A program made the translations under genes and the position numbers. A stretch of DNA of 64,000 bases from Flavobacterium haoranii (GTDB lineage Bacteria > Bacteroidota > Bacteroidia > Flavobacteriales > Flavobacteriaceae). Positions 44,924 to 55,041 of this stretch are shown here, in pieces. The stretch lies in assembly GCF_009363055.1 (NCBI RefSeq), contig NZ_CP045292.1:2046001-2110000 (forward strand). Reading direction: 5' to 3'. Positions within the stretch are counted from its first letter, which is position 1. Each line of letters opens with the position of its first letter. The notes beneath the pieces were generated by a model. That model did not search any database, was not told where the DNA came from, and was given only the letters and a program-made list of their open reading frames with translations.

Positions 44924-45655
44924 ATGCAAAAAATAATTTCATATCCACTTACGGTTCTATTTTATTTAGTTTTTGGTTTATGGTTAATCATTTTTCAACC
45001 CATTCAATGGATATGTTATAATGTATTTGGATATAATGCTCACCGATTGAGTGTTGCTTTTTTAAACTTCTTTCTATTAAGAACAACTCATATTTTAGGA
45101 ACAACTTATGTTGTAAAAGGAAGAGAAAAATTGCCACCAAATAAACCTTTGATTTTTGTAGCTAATCATCAAAGTTTATATGACATCCCTCCATTTATAT
45201 GGTTTATGAGAGCTTGGCATCCAAAATTTATTAGTAAAAAAGAATTAGGAAAAGGAATACCAAGTGTTTCGTATAATCTAAAATATGGCGGAAGTGCTCT
45301 AATTGATCGTAAAGATCCTAAACAAGCATTACCTGAAATTAAAAAATGTGCCGAATTAATTAACAACAACAATTACTCGGTAGTAATATTTCCTGAAGGA
45401 ACAAGAAGCAAAACTGGCACGCCAAAACCATTTTCGGTTAATGGTTTAAAAATGTTATACAAATTTGCTCCTGATGCCTATTTTGTTCCTGTAACAATTG
45501 AGAATTCATGGAAAATGACCCGTTATGGACAATTTCCATTAGGAATAGGAAACAGATTAAAATTTACTGTTCATGAGCCTTTAAAAATTTCAGAATATAA
45601 TTTTGAAGAAATTTTCGAAAAAACAGAAAAAACTGTAAAAAATAACTTAACCTAA
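44924..45655 (+). CDS. plsC: 1-acyl-sn-glycerol-3-phosphate acyltransferase
   Basis: A 243-residue membrane-bound acyltransferase that turns lysophosphatidic acid into phosphatidic acid. One or two N-terminal hydrophobic segments precede the catalytic H-x4-D motif in A-N-H-Q-S-L-Y-D-I-P (about 83-90); the glycerol-phosphate motif is F-P-E-G-T-R-S. It is followed 12 bases on by an acyl-ACP desaturase, so the two likely form a membrane-lipid unit. Confidence 0.93.
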   Translation: MQKIISYPLTVLFYLVFGLWLIIFQPIQWICYNVFGYNAHRLSVAFLNFFLLRTTHILGTTYVVKGREKLPPNKPLIFVANHQSLYDIPPFIWFMRAWHPKFISKKELGKGIPSVSYNLKYGGSALIDRKDPKQALPEIKKCAELINNNNYSVVIFPEGTRSKTGTPKPFSVNGLKMLYKFAPDAYFVPVTIENSWKMTRYGQFPLGIGNRLKFTVHEPLKISEYNFEEIFEKTEKTVKNNLT

Positions 45656-45667
45656 TAAAAAATTACA

Positions 45668-46654
45668 ATGTCTATTAAAAATGTACGCTTGGAAGTAATG
45701 CAGTTTCTTGAAAAGAAGATAGATTCTTTTATGGAAGAATTCTTGATTCCTGTAGAGAAAATTTGGCAACCAAGTGATCTTTTACCTAGTTCTGAAAATG
45801 AAAATTTTTTGGAAGAAGTAAAAGAATTAAGAGCAATTGCTAAAGACTTACCTTACGATTTTTGGGTATCTTTAGTAGGTGACACGATAACAGAAGAAGC
45901 TTTGCCAACCTATGAGTCTTGGCTTATGGAAGTTGAAGGAGTCGATAATGAAGGAAGAAATGGCTGGAGCAAATGGGTGCGTCATTGGACTGGAGAAGAA
46001 AATCGTCATGGAGATGTATTAAACAAATATCTATATCTTTCTGGAAGAGTAAATATGCGCGAAGTTGAAATGACAACACATCATTTAATTAATGATGGTT
46101 TTGATATTGGAACTGGAAAAGATCCGTATAAAAACTTTGTTTACACTTCTTTTCAAGAACTTGCAACTTATATTTCGCACAACAGAGTTGCTCAAATTGC
46201 AAGACAATTTGGTGATAAAAAATTGTTTAAAATGTGTAATTTAATTGCTGGAGACGAAATGCGTCATCATTTAGCTTACAGCGAGTTCATTAATCAAATT
46301 TTCAAAGTTGACCCAAGCGAAATGATGTTGGCTTTTGAACATATGATGAAAAGAAAAATTACAATGCCTGCACATTTTTTAAGAGAGTCAGGTGAAAAAA
46401 TCAGTACTCTTTTTGAAGAATTTTCTAATTCGGCTCAACGTATAGGGGTTTATACTTCAAACGATTATGTTGAAATTTTGGAAAAATTAATTGTAAAATG
46501 GGAAATTGACAAAATAAATGGTTTAAATGACCAAGCTGAGAAAGCTCGAGATTACATCATGAAATTACCAACACGTTTAAAACGCGTTTCTGAAAGATTA
46601 GTAGTGCCAGAAAATCCATATTCTTTTAAATGGATCGAAGCTGGAGCTATGTAA
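45668..46654 (+). CDS. Acyl-ACP desaturase
   Basis: A 328-residue soluble di-iron enzyme that introduces a double bond into acyl chains bound to acyl carrier protein. The di-iron ligands are in the two helices containing E-E-N-R-H-G-D and D-E-M-R-H-H, as in plant stearoyl-ACP 9-desaturase, with W-S-K-W-V-R-H-W-T before the first. Such desaturases occur in Bacteroidota and Actinobacteria. Cotranscription with plsC links desaturation to phospholipid assembly. Position of the double bond cannot be told. Confidence 0.92.
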   Translation: MSIKNVRLEVMQFLEKKIDSFMEEFLIPVEKIWQPSDLLPSSENENFLEEVKELRAIAKDLPYDFWVSLVGDTITEEALPTYESWLMEVEGVDNEGRNGWSKWVRHWTGEENRHGDVLNKYLYLSGRVNMREVEMTTHHLINDGFDIGTGKDPYKNFVYTSFQELATYISHNRVAQIARQFGDKKLFKMCNLIAGDEMRHHLAYSEFINQIFKVDPSEMMLAFEHMMKRKITMPAHFLRESGEKISTLFEEFSNSAQRIGVYTSNDYVEILEKLIVKWEIDKINGLNDQAEKARDYIMKLPTRLKRVSERLVVPENPYSFKWIEAGAM

Positions 46655-46663
46655 TATAAAATT

Positions 46664-46695
46664 AAATCCTTTCCTTTGTGAAAGGATTTTTTTTG
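46664..46695 (+). terminator. Terminator after the desaturase
   Basis: AAATCCTTTC/GAAAGGATTT stem with a six-base loop, followed by a T run that ends just before the HD gene start. Confidence 0.85.
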
Positions 46696-46696
46696 A

Positions 46697-47332
46697 ATGA
46701 TACTTAGTAGAACCATACAATTTGTAAAACAAACTTTAGAACACGCAGAAGGTGGCCACGATTGGTTTCACATAGAGCGTGTTTATAGAAACTCAGTAAA
46801 AATTGCTGAAGACGAAGACTGTAACCTTTTAGTAGTACAACTTGCTGCTTTATTACACGATATTGCCGATTCAAAATTTCATAATGGTGATGAAACCATA
46901 GGGCCAAAAGTAACTCGCAATTTTTTGGAACAAGAAAATGTAGATTCTGAAACTATTAATGATGTAATTGCGATTATCGAGAACATTTCTTTTAAAGGCG
47001 GTAATTTTGAAAAAAAATACAGTTCTATTGAACTAGATATAGTTCAAGATGCAGATCGCTTAGATGCTATTGGTGCTATTGGAATTGCGAGAACATTTAA
47101 TTATGGTGGTTTTAAAAACCGAGCACTTTATGATCCAAATATTGCTCCAAAAACTAACATGACTAAAGAAGAATATAAAAAAAGTGAAGCACCAACAATT
47201 AATCACTTTTATGAAAAATTATTGCTATTAAAAGATAAAATGAATACTAAAACAGGTAAAAAAATGGCTGAAGAACGTCATCGTTTTATGGAATTGTTTT
47301 TAGCACAATTTTATTCGGAATGGGACAGTTAA
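46697..47332 (+). CDS. HD domain phosphohydrolase
   Basis: A 211-residue protein of the HD superfamily (YedJ-like). The metal ligands are H-D-W-F-H-I-E-R-V near residue 19, the HD pair in A-A-L-L-H-D-I-A-D and the later D in Q-D-A-D-R-L-D-A-I-G-A-I-G. Predicted to hydrolyse phosphate esters or nucleotides in the cytoplasm; substrate not identifiable. The ATG at 46697 overlaps the tail of the terminator, which suggests low or separate expression. Confidence 0.92.
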   Translation: MILSRTIQFVKQTLEHAEGGHDWFHIERVYRNSVKIAEDEDCNLLVVQLAALLHDIADSKFHNGDETIGPKVTRNFLEQENVDSETINDVIAIIENISFKGGNFEKKYSSIELDIVQDADRLDAIGAIGIARTFNYGGFKNRALYDPNIAPKTNMTKEEYKKSEAPTINHFYEKLLLLKDKMNTKTGKKMAEERHRFMELFLAQFYSEWDS

Positions 47333-47476
47333 TTTAACTTTTTAGTTTACATAAATTAAATTTTAACCCGTTTTAAATAGTTATTTATAATTTAAACTTT
47401 ACAAATTTTTAATTTTTAATTGAAGGCCAGAAAAAAATAGAATTCGAATTTTGAACAACAAAATAATTCTATCTCA

Positions 47477-49207
47477 ATGAGCCAAAATTCAATTTCAAGA
47501 AGACGCTTCTTATTTAATTCTTTACTTACAACTGGTGGGGTTTTACTAGCTCCAAATATTATAAGTTGTAGCAACGATTATGAAGTTTACGACATTCCTT
47601 CAACCTATACAAACGATAGCTTTTTATATGGGGTTGCCAGCTTTGATCCAAGTCATGATCAAGTAATTATTTGGACAAAATATGAATCTTCTAAAAAAGA
47701 AGCAAAAATATTTTGGCAAGTTGCTTACGATTCATCATTTAAAAATGTTGTAAGAAGTGGTGAAGCTATAGTCGATTTTACTACAGATTATACACTTGCA
47801 GTTGAAATTCAAAATTTAGAGCCTAACTCAAAATTATTTTATCGTTTTTTTAGCGTAGAAGATAATAGCGTTTCAGTTGTTGGAGAAACAATTACACTTC
47901 CTTTAAATGCTGACGAAATTAAATTAGCTGTTTGTTCATGTGCAAACTATCAAGCAGGTTTATTTAATGTTTACGGCGCTATGGCAAATTCAAATGCCGA
48001 TATAATTGTGCATCTTGGCGATTACATTTACGAATATGGTGAAGGTGAATATGGCACAAATGAATACACAGCCAGTATAGGAAGAAATCATAAACCTTCA
48101 ACAGAATTATTTACTTTATATGATTATAGAGAACGCTACAAACAATATCGTTCTGATAAAAACTTACAATTAGCACATCAAAAAAAACCTTTTATATGTG
48201 TTTGGGACGATCATGAAATCGCAAATGATACTTTTAAAGATGGAGCGGAAAATCACCAAGTTAATGAAGGGAGTTTTACTGAAAGAAAAGAAGCGGCTAT
48301 TAGAGCTTATAGCGAATATTTACCAGTAAAAACAAGTGATAAAAACATTATTTATAGAAGTTTTAATATTGGAAACTTAGTTAATTTAATTATGCTTGAC
48401 ACGCGTGTTATTGGTCGAGATCAACAATTAAATTATGCAAATTATTATGATGCTTCAGGAAATTTCAATGCAGGAGCTTTCCAAAATGATTGGTTGAATC
48501 CAAACAGAAGTATTTTAGGTTCAACACAACGCAATTGGTTAATTTCTGAACTTAACAACAGTACAACTACTTGGCAAGTTTTAGGTCAACAAGTATTAAT
48601 GGGAAAAATGATGTTACCTGCAGAAATGTTAGGAACACTTGCAACTGTGGAAGCTGAAGTGAGTGCAACGGGTTCTGCATCACCAAGTACAATGGTATAT
48701 TTTCAACAACAAATTACAGAATTGGTAACTATAAAATTAAAAATGGCTAACGGAATACCTGTTACTGCTGAAGAGCAAACTCGAATTTCAACCGTTTTGC
48801 CTTATAACCTTGATGCTTGGGATGGATATCCAATTGAAAGAGAAGTTTTATATGCTAATTTATCTGGTAAAAAAGTAATCTCTCTTGCAGGTGACACTCA
48901 TAATGCTTGGTATAACAAACTTTCAGATAGTTCAAATAATATCGTAGGTAGAGAATTTGCTACCTCCTCTGTAACTTCTCCAGGATTAGAAAATTATTTA
49001 GGAATTGACCCTAGCACTATAAACAGTTTTGAAGATGCTATGCAAATTTTAGTAAACGATTTAGATTATCTAAATGCTGTAGATAGAGGCTTCTTAGAAA
49101 TTCGCTTCACACCTTCTAGTGCTGATGCCGAATGGAAATTTGTATCATCCGTTTTCAGCGACGGATACTTCATTTCTACTGATAAAACAGAAAATTATTC
49201 AGCTTAA
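47477..49207 (+). CDS. phoD: Alkaline phosphatase D / phosphodiesterase (PhoD), Tat-exported
   Basis: A 576-residue PhoD-family protein. The N-terminus I-S-R-R-R-F-L-F-N-S-L-L is a twin-arginine signal, ending in I-I-S-C-S-N, so the mature protein may be a lipoprotein. An N-terminal fibronectin-like PhoD_N domain (about 45-150) is followed by the metallophosphatase core with L-G-D-Y-I-Y-E-Y, V-W-D-D-H-E-I-A-N-D and S-L-A-G-D-T-H-N-A-W. Uses Ca and Fe in studied relatives to release phosphate from mono- and diesters. No pho regulator is adjacent. Confidence 0.95.
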   Translation: MSQNSISRRRFLFNSLLTTGGVLLAPNIISCSNDYEVYDIPSTYTNDSFLYGVASFDPSHDQVIIWTKYESSKKEAKIFWQVAYDSSFKNVVRSGEAIVDFTTDYTLAVEIQNLEPNSKLFYRFFSVEDNSVSVVGETITLPLNADEIKLAVCSCANYQAGLFNVYGAMANSNADIIVHLGDYIYEYGEGEYGTNEYTASIGRNHKPSTELFTLYDYRERYKQYRSDKNLQLAHQKKPFICVWDDHEIANDTFKDGAENHQVNEGSFTERKEAAIRAYSEYLPVKTSDKNIIYRSFNIGNLVNLIMLDTRVIGRDQQLNYANYYDASGNFNAGAFQNDWLNPNRSILGSTQRNWLISELNNSTTTWQVLGQQVLMGKMMLPAEMLGTLATVEAEVSATGSASPSTMVYFQQQITELVTIKLKMANGIPVTAEEQTRISTVLPYNLDAWDGYPIEREVLYANLSGKKVISLAGDTHNAWYNKLSDSSNNIVGREFATSSVTSPGLENYLGIDPSTINSFEDAMQILVNDLDYLNAVDRGFLEIRFTPSSADAEWKFVSSVFSDGYFISTDKTENYSA

Positions 49208-49233
49208 TTTCTTCTTATTTAAATTCTATCTAC

Positions 49234-49264
49234 AAAAAAGGTCGCTAAACGCGACCTTTTTTTA
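49234..49264. terminator. Bidirectional terminator after phoD
   Basis: AGGTCGC/GCGACCT stem with a five-base loop and flanking A and T runs, between convergent phoD and the 532-residue protein. Confidence 0.92.
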
Positions 49265-50863
49265 TTATAACTCAATTTTAGCAATTCGCTTATCTCTTCC
49301 CTTATTACCTTCTAAAAATATAGCTGAAAATTTATTTGAAAAAAGTCCTCCATTAGTTCTATAAGTAACTTTTGAATCTTTATCACTAATTAAAATTTTA
49401 TAATTAAAATCTCCGTTTGGTTCAATTTCTATAACATATAAATTCATTTTTTTTACACTTGCTTGCGCAAATGCAATTCGATTATCTTTTAATTTCTTTA
49501 CATCATCATCACCATTTAAAAACAAATACATTTTCCCATCTTTAACACCCGATGTAAAAGACAAATAATCAGTTAATCCAGAAGTAGCTTGTCCTTTATT
49601 AATTGTTCGCATCCAAATCATCTCCCCTTCAAAATTAAATTTACAAGAATAAATATCATTGTAATGATAAACTGTTCTTGTCGAAGTTTGTCCGTTTGGC
49701 CCGAATGTAGTGTGCGTTGTTATATAAAATTCTTCTGCATTAAAATAAATTTCATTATTATCAGAAATAAAAAAGTCTCGATATACAACATCACTAATTT
49801 CTTTTTTCTTGTCAGATTTCTTTTTCCCTTTTTTTTCACCATGTTTATCAATCATAAATTGTTCAGAAAAAGGAGTCATTTTTGTTTTTTGAACTGTTAA
49901 TTCATTTTTATCTAATTTGTAATAAGCAAAACCTCTAAAATCATTAGAATTTTTTTCAGAATACATTCCTATGCAAAACAATCCTTTTTGATTTAATAAA
50001 ACTTCAAGCGAATTTATATAAGTATCGTTTGTTTCGAAAGATTTAGAATTAACTCCAGAATTGTTGATACTGTATAACTTGTAAGTGTAATTAATTTGAT
50101 CGTCTACTCTATCTTTAAAACTTTCATTTTTATAAGCTTTTCCTAAAAAGTAAACTGTTCCATCTTCATCACTTACCTCAAAAGAATTATATTTAAAATA
50201 TTTATCCTTTATGTTCTCAGAAAATTCTTTTTCATAAACTTTATTCAATTGATTATCATATACTAAAACTCGATGCGTTTCTTGCTTTTTGTTTTTGATA
50301 TCAAAATTAAATGCTATGTATTTTCCTGTTGCTGATATTCTTACTTCTCCATATGGATCGTGATCAATCTGAGAAAAATTTGAAAAGAAGAAAAGACCTA
50401 CTCCAATTGCAAATGGACTTCTAACATTATCTTTGCCAATCGAAAAAATATTATTTTTAGTAAAATTAAAATCAGAAAGACTTCCTTTTATTACGTTATA
50501 TTCTATAGTTTCTTCACTCTTGTTAACAATACACTCAATTAAATTTACAGTGTTGTCTTTAACAAACATCCCTTTAATTCCAGATTTTTTATCTTCGAAC
50601 TCTTTTTGATTGACAAGTTTTAAATTTTCATCATAATATTCTAAGATATATCCTCTTGAATTCATTCCAAGTTTACTATACAAATGTCTTAGTAAAACCA
50701 AGCCTCCTTTATCATCGCTAGCTGAAAAAGCTAAATCAGAATTTGTGTTTTTATCTTTAAAAATTTCACTTTTGGTAACTTTAAAATCTGTAGATTGACC
50801 AATAGCAAAATTTGCACTTAATACAATTAGTAAAAGAGCAAAAAAAATTGATTTAAAATTCAT
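49265..50863 (-). CDS. Secreted protein of unknown function
   Basis: A 532-residue protein with a clear signal peptide (F-F-A-L-L-L-I-V-L-S-A-N-F-A-I-G-Q). The mature part is Lys/Asp/Asn-rich with repeated beta motifs (Y-I-L-E-Y-Y-D-E-N-L-K-L; H-R-V-L-V-Y-D-N-Q-L-N-K-V-Y; Y-S-C-K-F-N-F-E-G-E-M-I-W) that resemble propeller blades reporting values along a path. A basic K-K-G-K-K-K-S-D-K-K-K loop lies near residue 350. No lipobox and no T9SS tail. It is the last gene of the minus-strand run from hemH. Not recognised. Confidence 0.75.
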   Translation of the reverse strand: MNFKSIFFALLLIVLSANFAIGQSTDFKVTKSEIFKDKNTNSDLAFSASDDKGGLVLLRHLYSKLGMNSRGYILEYYDENLKLVNQKEFEDKKSGIKGMFVKDNTVNLIECIVNKSEETIEYNVIKGSLSDFNFTKNNIFSIGKDNVRSPFAIGVGLFFFSNFSQIDHDPYGEVRISATGKYIAFNFDIKNKKQETHRVLVYDNQLNKVYEKEFSENIKDKYFKYNSFEVSDEDGTVYFLGKAYKNESFKDRVDDQINYTYKLYSINNSGVNSKSFETNDTYINSLEVLLNQKGLFCIGMYSEKNSNDFRGFAYYKLDKNELTVQKTKMTPFSEQFMIDKHGEKKGKKKSDKKKEISDVVYRDFFISDNNEIYFNAEEFYITTHTTFGPNGQTSTRTVYHYNDIYSCKFNFEGEMIWMRTINKGQATSGLTDYLSFTSGVKDGKMYLFLNGDDDVKKLKDNRIAFAQASVKKMNLYVIEIEPNGDFNYKILISDKDSKVTYRTNGGLFSNKFSAIFLEGNKGRDKRIAKIEL

Positions 50864-50880
50864 TTATTATTTATAATTAA

Positions 50881-51657
50881 TTATTTACCTGGAAAATTTG
50901 CTTTACGTTTTTCTAAAAATGCAGTGGTGCCTTCTTTAAAATCTTCAGTACCAAAACAAGCTCCGAAGTTTTTAATTTCAACCTCATAACCATTAACACC
51001 ATCTGTATAGTTAGCATTTACAGATTCGATTGCTTTTGCAATAGCAACACTAGAGTTTTTAGTAATCTTTGAAGCAATTCCTTTAGCAAAATCTACTAAT
51101 TCATTTTGTGGTACTACATGATTAACTAAACCATAGTTCAAAGCTGTTGAAGCATCTACCATTCCTGCTGTCATAATCATTTCCATAGCTCTGCCTTTAC
51201 CTACTAATTGTGCCAAGCGTTGTGTACCTCCATAACCTGGAATTACACCTAATGTTACTTCTGGCAATCCCATTTTTGCATTATCTGATGCCACTCTAAA
51301 ATGACAAGCCATCGCCAATTCTAGTCCGCCACCAAGAGCAAAACCATTAACAGCTGCAATAACGGGTGTGCTCAAATTTTGAACGAAATCAAATAATACT
51401 TCTTGTCCTTTTGCTGCTAATTTTCCACCTTCTTCTACTGAAAAATTTGCAAATTCAGAAATATCGGCACCTGCAACAAATGCTTTTTCACCGCTTCCTG
51501 TTACAATGATAACTTTTACATCAGTATCATTATTTAACATTTTAAAACCTTCGTGTAATTCTTCAATTGTAGCTTTATTTAAAGCATTTAATTTTGTTGG
51601 TCTATTAATTGTTACCAAAGCAATGTTTTCGCTTTTTTCTATTAAAATATTTTCCAT
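50881..51657 (-). CDS. Enoyl-CoA hydratase/isomerase (crotonase) family protein
   Basis: A 258-residue crotonase. The oxyanion-hole segments A-G-A-D-I-S-E-F and A-L-G-G-G-L-E-L-A-M-A-C and both catalytic glutamates of true hydratases (in G-G-G-L-E-L and L-P-E-V-T-L-G) are present, so hydration of 2-enoyl-CoA is likely. The C-terminal helices (E-G-T-T-A-F-L-E-K-R) are typical. It lies 2 bases after the histidine kinase gene; no other beta-oxidation gene is near. Confidence 0.93.
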   Translation of the reverse strand: MENILIEKSENIALVTINRPTKLNALNKATIEELHEGFKMLNNDTDVKVIIVTGSGEKAFVAGADISEFANFSVEEGGKLAAKGQEVLFDFVQNLSTPVIAAVNGFALGGGLELAMACHFRVASDNAKMGLPEVTLGVIPGYGGTQRLAQLVGKGRAMEMIMTAGMVDASTALNYGLVNHVVPQNELVDFAKGIASKITKNSSVAIAKAIESVNANYTDGVNGYEVEIKNFGACFGTEDFKEGTTAFLEKRKANFPGK

Positions 51658-51659
51658 GG

Positions 51660-53144
51660 TTAATTATTTTCTTTATTAATAATTGGGAACATTACGATAA
51701 AAGTTGTTCCTGAACCTTTTTGGCTTTCAAAGTTAATGGTTCCATTATAATTCTCAATTATATTTTTTATAATTGGTAAACCCAATCCCATCCCGCTAGA
51801 TTTAGTCGTAAATTTTGGTTCAAAAATTCTTGCTTTGTTTTCTTCTGAGATTCCTTTTCCGTTGTCGGTAACTGAAATTTTAACTTGATTCCCAATTTGC
51901 TCTACAACAACAACTACTCTTTTATCTGCTTTTTCTTCTGGAATTGCTTGTATGGCATTTTTAACCAAGTTTGTAATCACACGAATTAATTGTGTTCTAT
52001 CTATTTCGGCAATTATTTCATCTTTTTCGTGAACAAACTCAATAAAATCTTCATTGAAAATTTCTAATGCTAATTGCACGATCTTAACTACATTAAGTGT
52101 TTCGTTTTGTTGTGCCGGCATCGATGCAAAATTTGAAAAAGCATTTGCAACGGCACTCATGGTATCTATTTGCTGGATTAAAATACTTGAAAAATCGGCT
52201 AATTTTTGCTTAATATTAGGATCATTTTCATCAAATCTTCTTTCAAAGCTTTGAACCGTTAAGCGCATAGGTGTCAACGGATTTTTAATTTCGTGTGCCA
52301 CTTGTTTCGCCATTTCTCGCCAAGCTTGTTCGCGTTCACTTTGTGCTAGTTTATTAGCACTATCTTCTAATTGGTCTACCATTTTATTATAGGAATCAAT
52401 TAGAATATTTATTTCTCTACTTCCTTCTTGTAAAACAATTTTTTGGTTTTTATTGGTAAAATTGGTTTCCCTTATTTTATCACTAATAATTTGAAGCGAT
52501 TTAGTAATATAACTCGATAAAAAGTAAGAAAGAATAATCGCAATTAGAAACATTAATAGATAAACCTGACCAAAACGCATTAAAAAGCTCTTTACTTCAT
52601 TGTCATAAAAACTTGTGTCTTCTTCGTAAGGCAAATTTAAAATGGCTAATGGTTTAAACTTATTATCTTTTACATAAGAATAAGACGAACGATATTGTTG
52701 CCCATCAATTTTTACAAATTCAACGTAACGTTTCTCGATTGTTCCTTGTAAAATTCGTAAAGTTGCAGGGTCAATTTTGGGTAAAATACTATCTACTTTA
52801 AAAACTGCTTTTGAAGAAATTAATAAGTTTCCTTTTAAATCATAAAAGTTAATTTCCATACTATGAATATCGGCTAATTCATGGATTCTTTCTTTGAATA
52901 TTAAAGGAATATTTTCTGTAGTAAGTGGATAAGTTGTAGTTTGAAGTACATAATTAATATGACCTACAATAGAATTTTCTTTTCTTTCTAATCTATCTTG
53001 ATGGTATTCTTTTGCCTCTTTTCTAAATTGATAAATAGATACTAGTGCTATTAAAACAGAAGCTATTAAGGTTAAAAATATCATGGCTAAAAATATTCTT
53101 ACCCTTAAGGAAAGTTGTTTTAAATTTAGTAATCTATAATACAT
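51660..53144 (-). CDS. Sensor histidine kinase, NtrY-like
   Basis: A 494-residue membrane kinase. TM1 is at about 15-37 and TM2 at about 190-212, enclosing a 150-residue periplasmic sensor region. A HAMP segment and coiled coil follow, then the H-box M-A-K-Q-V-A-H-E-I-K-N-P-L-T-P-M (His near 285), N-box N-L-V-K-N-A-I-Q-A and G-box D-N-G-K-G-I and G-M-G-L-G-L-P. The H-box is of the NtrY type. No response regulator is adjacent, so its partner lies elsewhere. Its ATG directly follows the hemJ stop (TAA-ATG), indicating translational coupling. Confidence 0.93.
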   Translation of the reverse strand: MYYRLLNLKQLSLRVRIFLAMIFLTLIASVLIALVSIYQFRKEAKEYHQDRLERKENSIVGHINYVLQTTTYPLTTENIPLIFKERIHELADIHSMEINFYDLKGNLLISSKAVFKVDSILPKIDPATLRILQGTIEKRYVEFVKIDGQQYRSSYSYVKDNKFKPLAILNLPYEEDTSFYDNEVKSFLMRFGQVYLLMFLIAIILSYFLSSYITKSLQIISDKIRETNFTNKNQKIVLQEGSREINILIDSYNKMVDQLEDSANKLAQSEREQAWREMAKQVAHEIKNPLTPMRLTVQSFERRFDENDPNIKQKLADFSSILIQQIDTMSAVANAFSNFASMPAQQNETLNVVKIVQLALEIFNEDFIEFVHEKDEIIAEIDRTQLIRVITNLVKNAIQAIPEEKADKRVVVVVEQIGNQVKISVTDNGKGISEENKARIFEPKFTTKSSGMGLGLPIIKNIIENYNGTINFESQKGSGTTFIVMFPIINKENN

Positions 53145-53698
53145 TTAAGAGTTATTCTTTTCTCTAATTTTTTTATAAAACTTATAACCTAACATTAAAA
53201 GTACGGAAAAAAGAATAATTCCGATAACACCAAAAATCCAGTTCACAGCATTCTTTAAAATAACCAAAAAAACAACTGCAAATAAAATTATAGTAGCTCC
53301 TTCATTCCATAATCTAAAAAAGCCAGAGCTATTTTTGACTTCATTTTTTTGCAATTGCTTGAATATTTGATGGCATTTTAAATGGTATAAATACAATAAA
53401 AAACAAAAAGTAATTTAACATGCATCCATGGTTGTTGTAACCAAACTTGACCAACTTCGGTAAAAAACAACATCCAAAAAGCAAAAAAACTTGCTAAAAC
53501 TGCACTTGGCCAAGTAATAATATACCACAACCTATATTGCATTAATTGATATTGCTTTATTAAAATAGACTGTTCTGGTTCTGGTTTTGTTTTTGCTTCT
53601 GCGTGATATACAAAAAGACGCACCATATAAAACAACCCTGCAAACCAAGTAACTACAAAAATTAAATGTAATGCTTTTATATAATTGTATAATTCCAT
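53145..53698 (-). pseudogene. hemJ: Protoporphyrinogen IX oxidase HemJ, one frameshift
   Basis: The two adjacent frames (53378-53698 and 53145-53396) form one protein of about 184 residues once a base is added to the A6 run on the plus strand at 53398-53403. The repaired chain has four to five membrane helices, the conserved first-helix His in K-A-L-H-L-I-F-V-V-T-W-F-A-G-L-F, W-M-H-V-K-L-L in the third, and F-F-R-L-W-N-E near the end. These fit the HemJ (UPF0093/CopD-like) heme-pathway oxidase, and hemH lies two genes upstream. As read, translation would stop after about 106 residues. Confidence 0.85.
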
Positions 53699-55037
53699 TA
53701 ATATTCTATTAATTTGGTTTTAATTTCTCGATTTAAAAAATATGCTGTTACTAAAGTCGATAATAAATCGGCTATAGGAAATGCAATCCACACGCCATGT
53801 ATTCCAAAATACTTAGGCAATAATAAAACCAAAGGTATCAAGAAAAATCCTTGTTTTGTTAAAGTTAGTAATAATGCTGGAATTGCCTTACCTACTGCTT
53901 GAAAATAAGCCGCGCCAATTAATTGTAAAGCTATAATAGGAGTAGCCGCAAAAACGAAAATTAAAGCTTGAGGTGTTATTTTTAAAATGTCAACATCAGT
54001 CGTAAAAACCCTTACAATAGGTTCAGCAAAAAAATAAATAACTACAAATATGCAGGTTGCCATTACTGCCGCGGCTACAATCGATTTTACGATTGTTTCT
54101 TTAACCCGATGAAAATTTTTAGCTCCATAATTATATCCAGCAATTGGTAGAAACCCTTGGGTAATTCCTAAAATAGGAAAATAAGCAAACATTAGCATTC
54201 TATTTATAATTCCATAAACTGTTACGCCATGTTCACCTCCATAAACAAATAAGGTTTGATTCACTATAATTGCCAATAAACTCACAACTCCTTGACGCGC
54301 AAAAGTCACAAATCCTAATGCTGTAATTTCTTTTACTAAAACAGGATTTGGTTTAAGATGATGCCAACTTATTTGCAGTTCACTCTTATAAATAAAAAAC
54401 CAGAGTATAAACAAAAAGCAAAGTAAATATGATATTGAAGTAGCTAATGCAGCACCAAACATTCCCCAATTTAAAAACTTAATAAAAAAACATCCATTAT
54501 AATGTTTCCAAAAGCAGGAATAATCATCGCATACATAGCAAACTTAGCCTTACCTTCGGCTCTTATTACAGTATTTCCCATCATGCAAAGTGCCAAAAAT
54601 GGAACACCTAATAAAACAGGAAGAAAAAATTCTTTTGCGGGTTCCAATATCTCTCCATTAGCTCCAAATAAGATCAAAACTTTATCAAAAAAAGCAAAAC
54701 CTAATGATACTGAAACTAAAGCTAAAGTTAAGCTCATCATAATTTGGTTCCCAAAAGTATGTAACGCTTTCTCTTTATCTTTTGCTCCAAGTGCTCTAGA
54801 GATAATGGAACTTCCACCAATTCCTATTGCCATTCCTAATGAAGAAATTAAAAACGAAATAGGTAATACTACAGATACTGCTGCAATGGCAAGCGAACCA
54901 ATCCATTGTCCTACAAAAATGGTGTCGATTAAAATATTAATTGACATAAACAAAATTCCTATTGAAGCTGGAACAGATTGTTTAATCAATAATTGTTTTA
55001 TATCTAAACTTCCCAGTTCTTCTAAAGTTACTTTCAT
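53698..55037 (-). pseudogene. MATE family efflux transporter, one frameshift
   Basis: The first frame (198 residues from 55067; ATG 55037 preferred because M-K-V-T-L-E-E-L starts the homology and follows the hemH stop by a few bases) and the second (53698-54462, 254 residues) make one 12-helix MATE transporter of about 446 residues. One extra base in the A7 run at 54484-54490 restores I-I-M-D-V-F-F-I-K-F-L-N-W-G-M-F-G-A-A. Features: Q-S-V-P-A-S-I-G-I-L and G-G-S-S-I-I-S-R-A-L-G-A in the N-lobe, G-F-L-P-I-A-G-Y-N-Y-G-A in the C-lobe. The MepA-like pattern suggests multidrug or cation-coupled export. Overlaps hemJ by one base. Confidence 0.88.
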
Positions 55038-55041
55038 AAAT

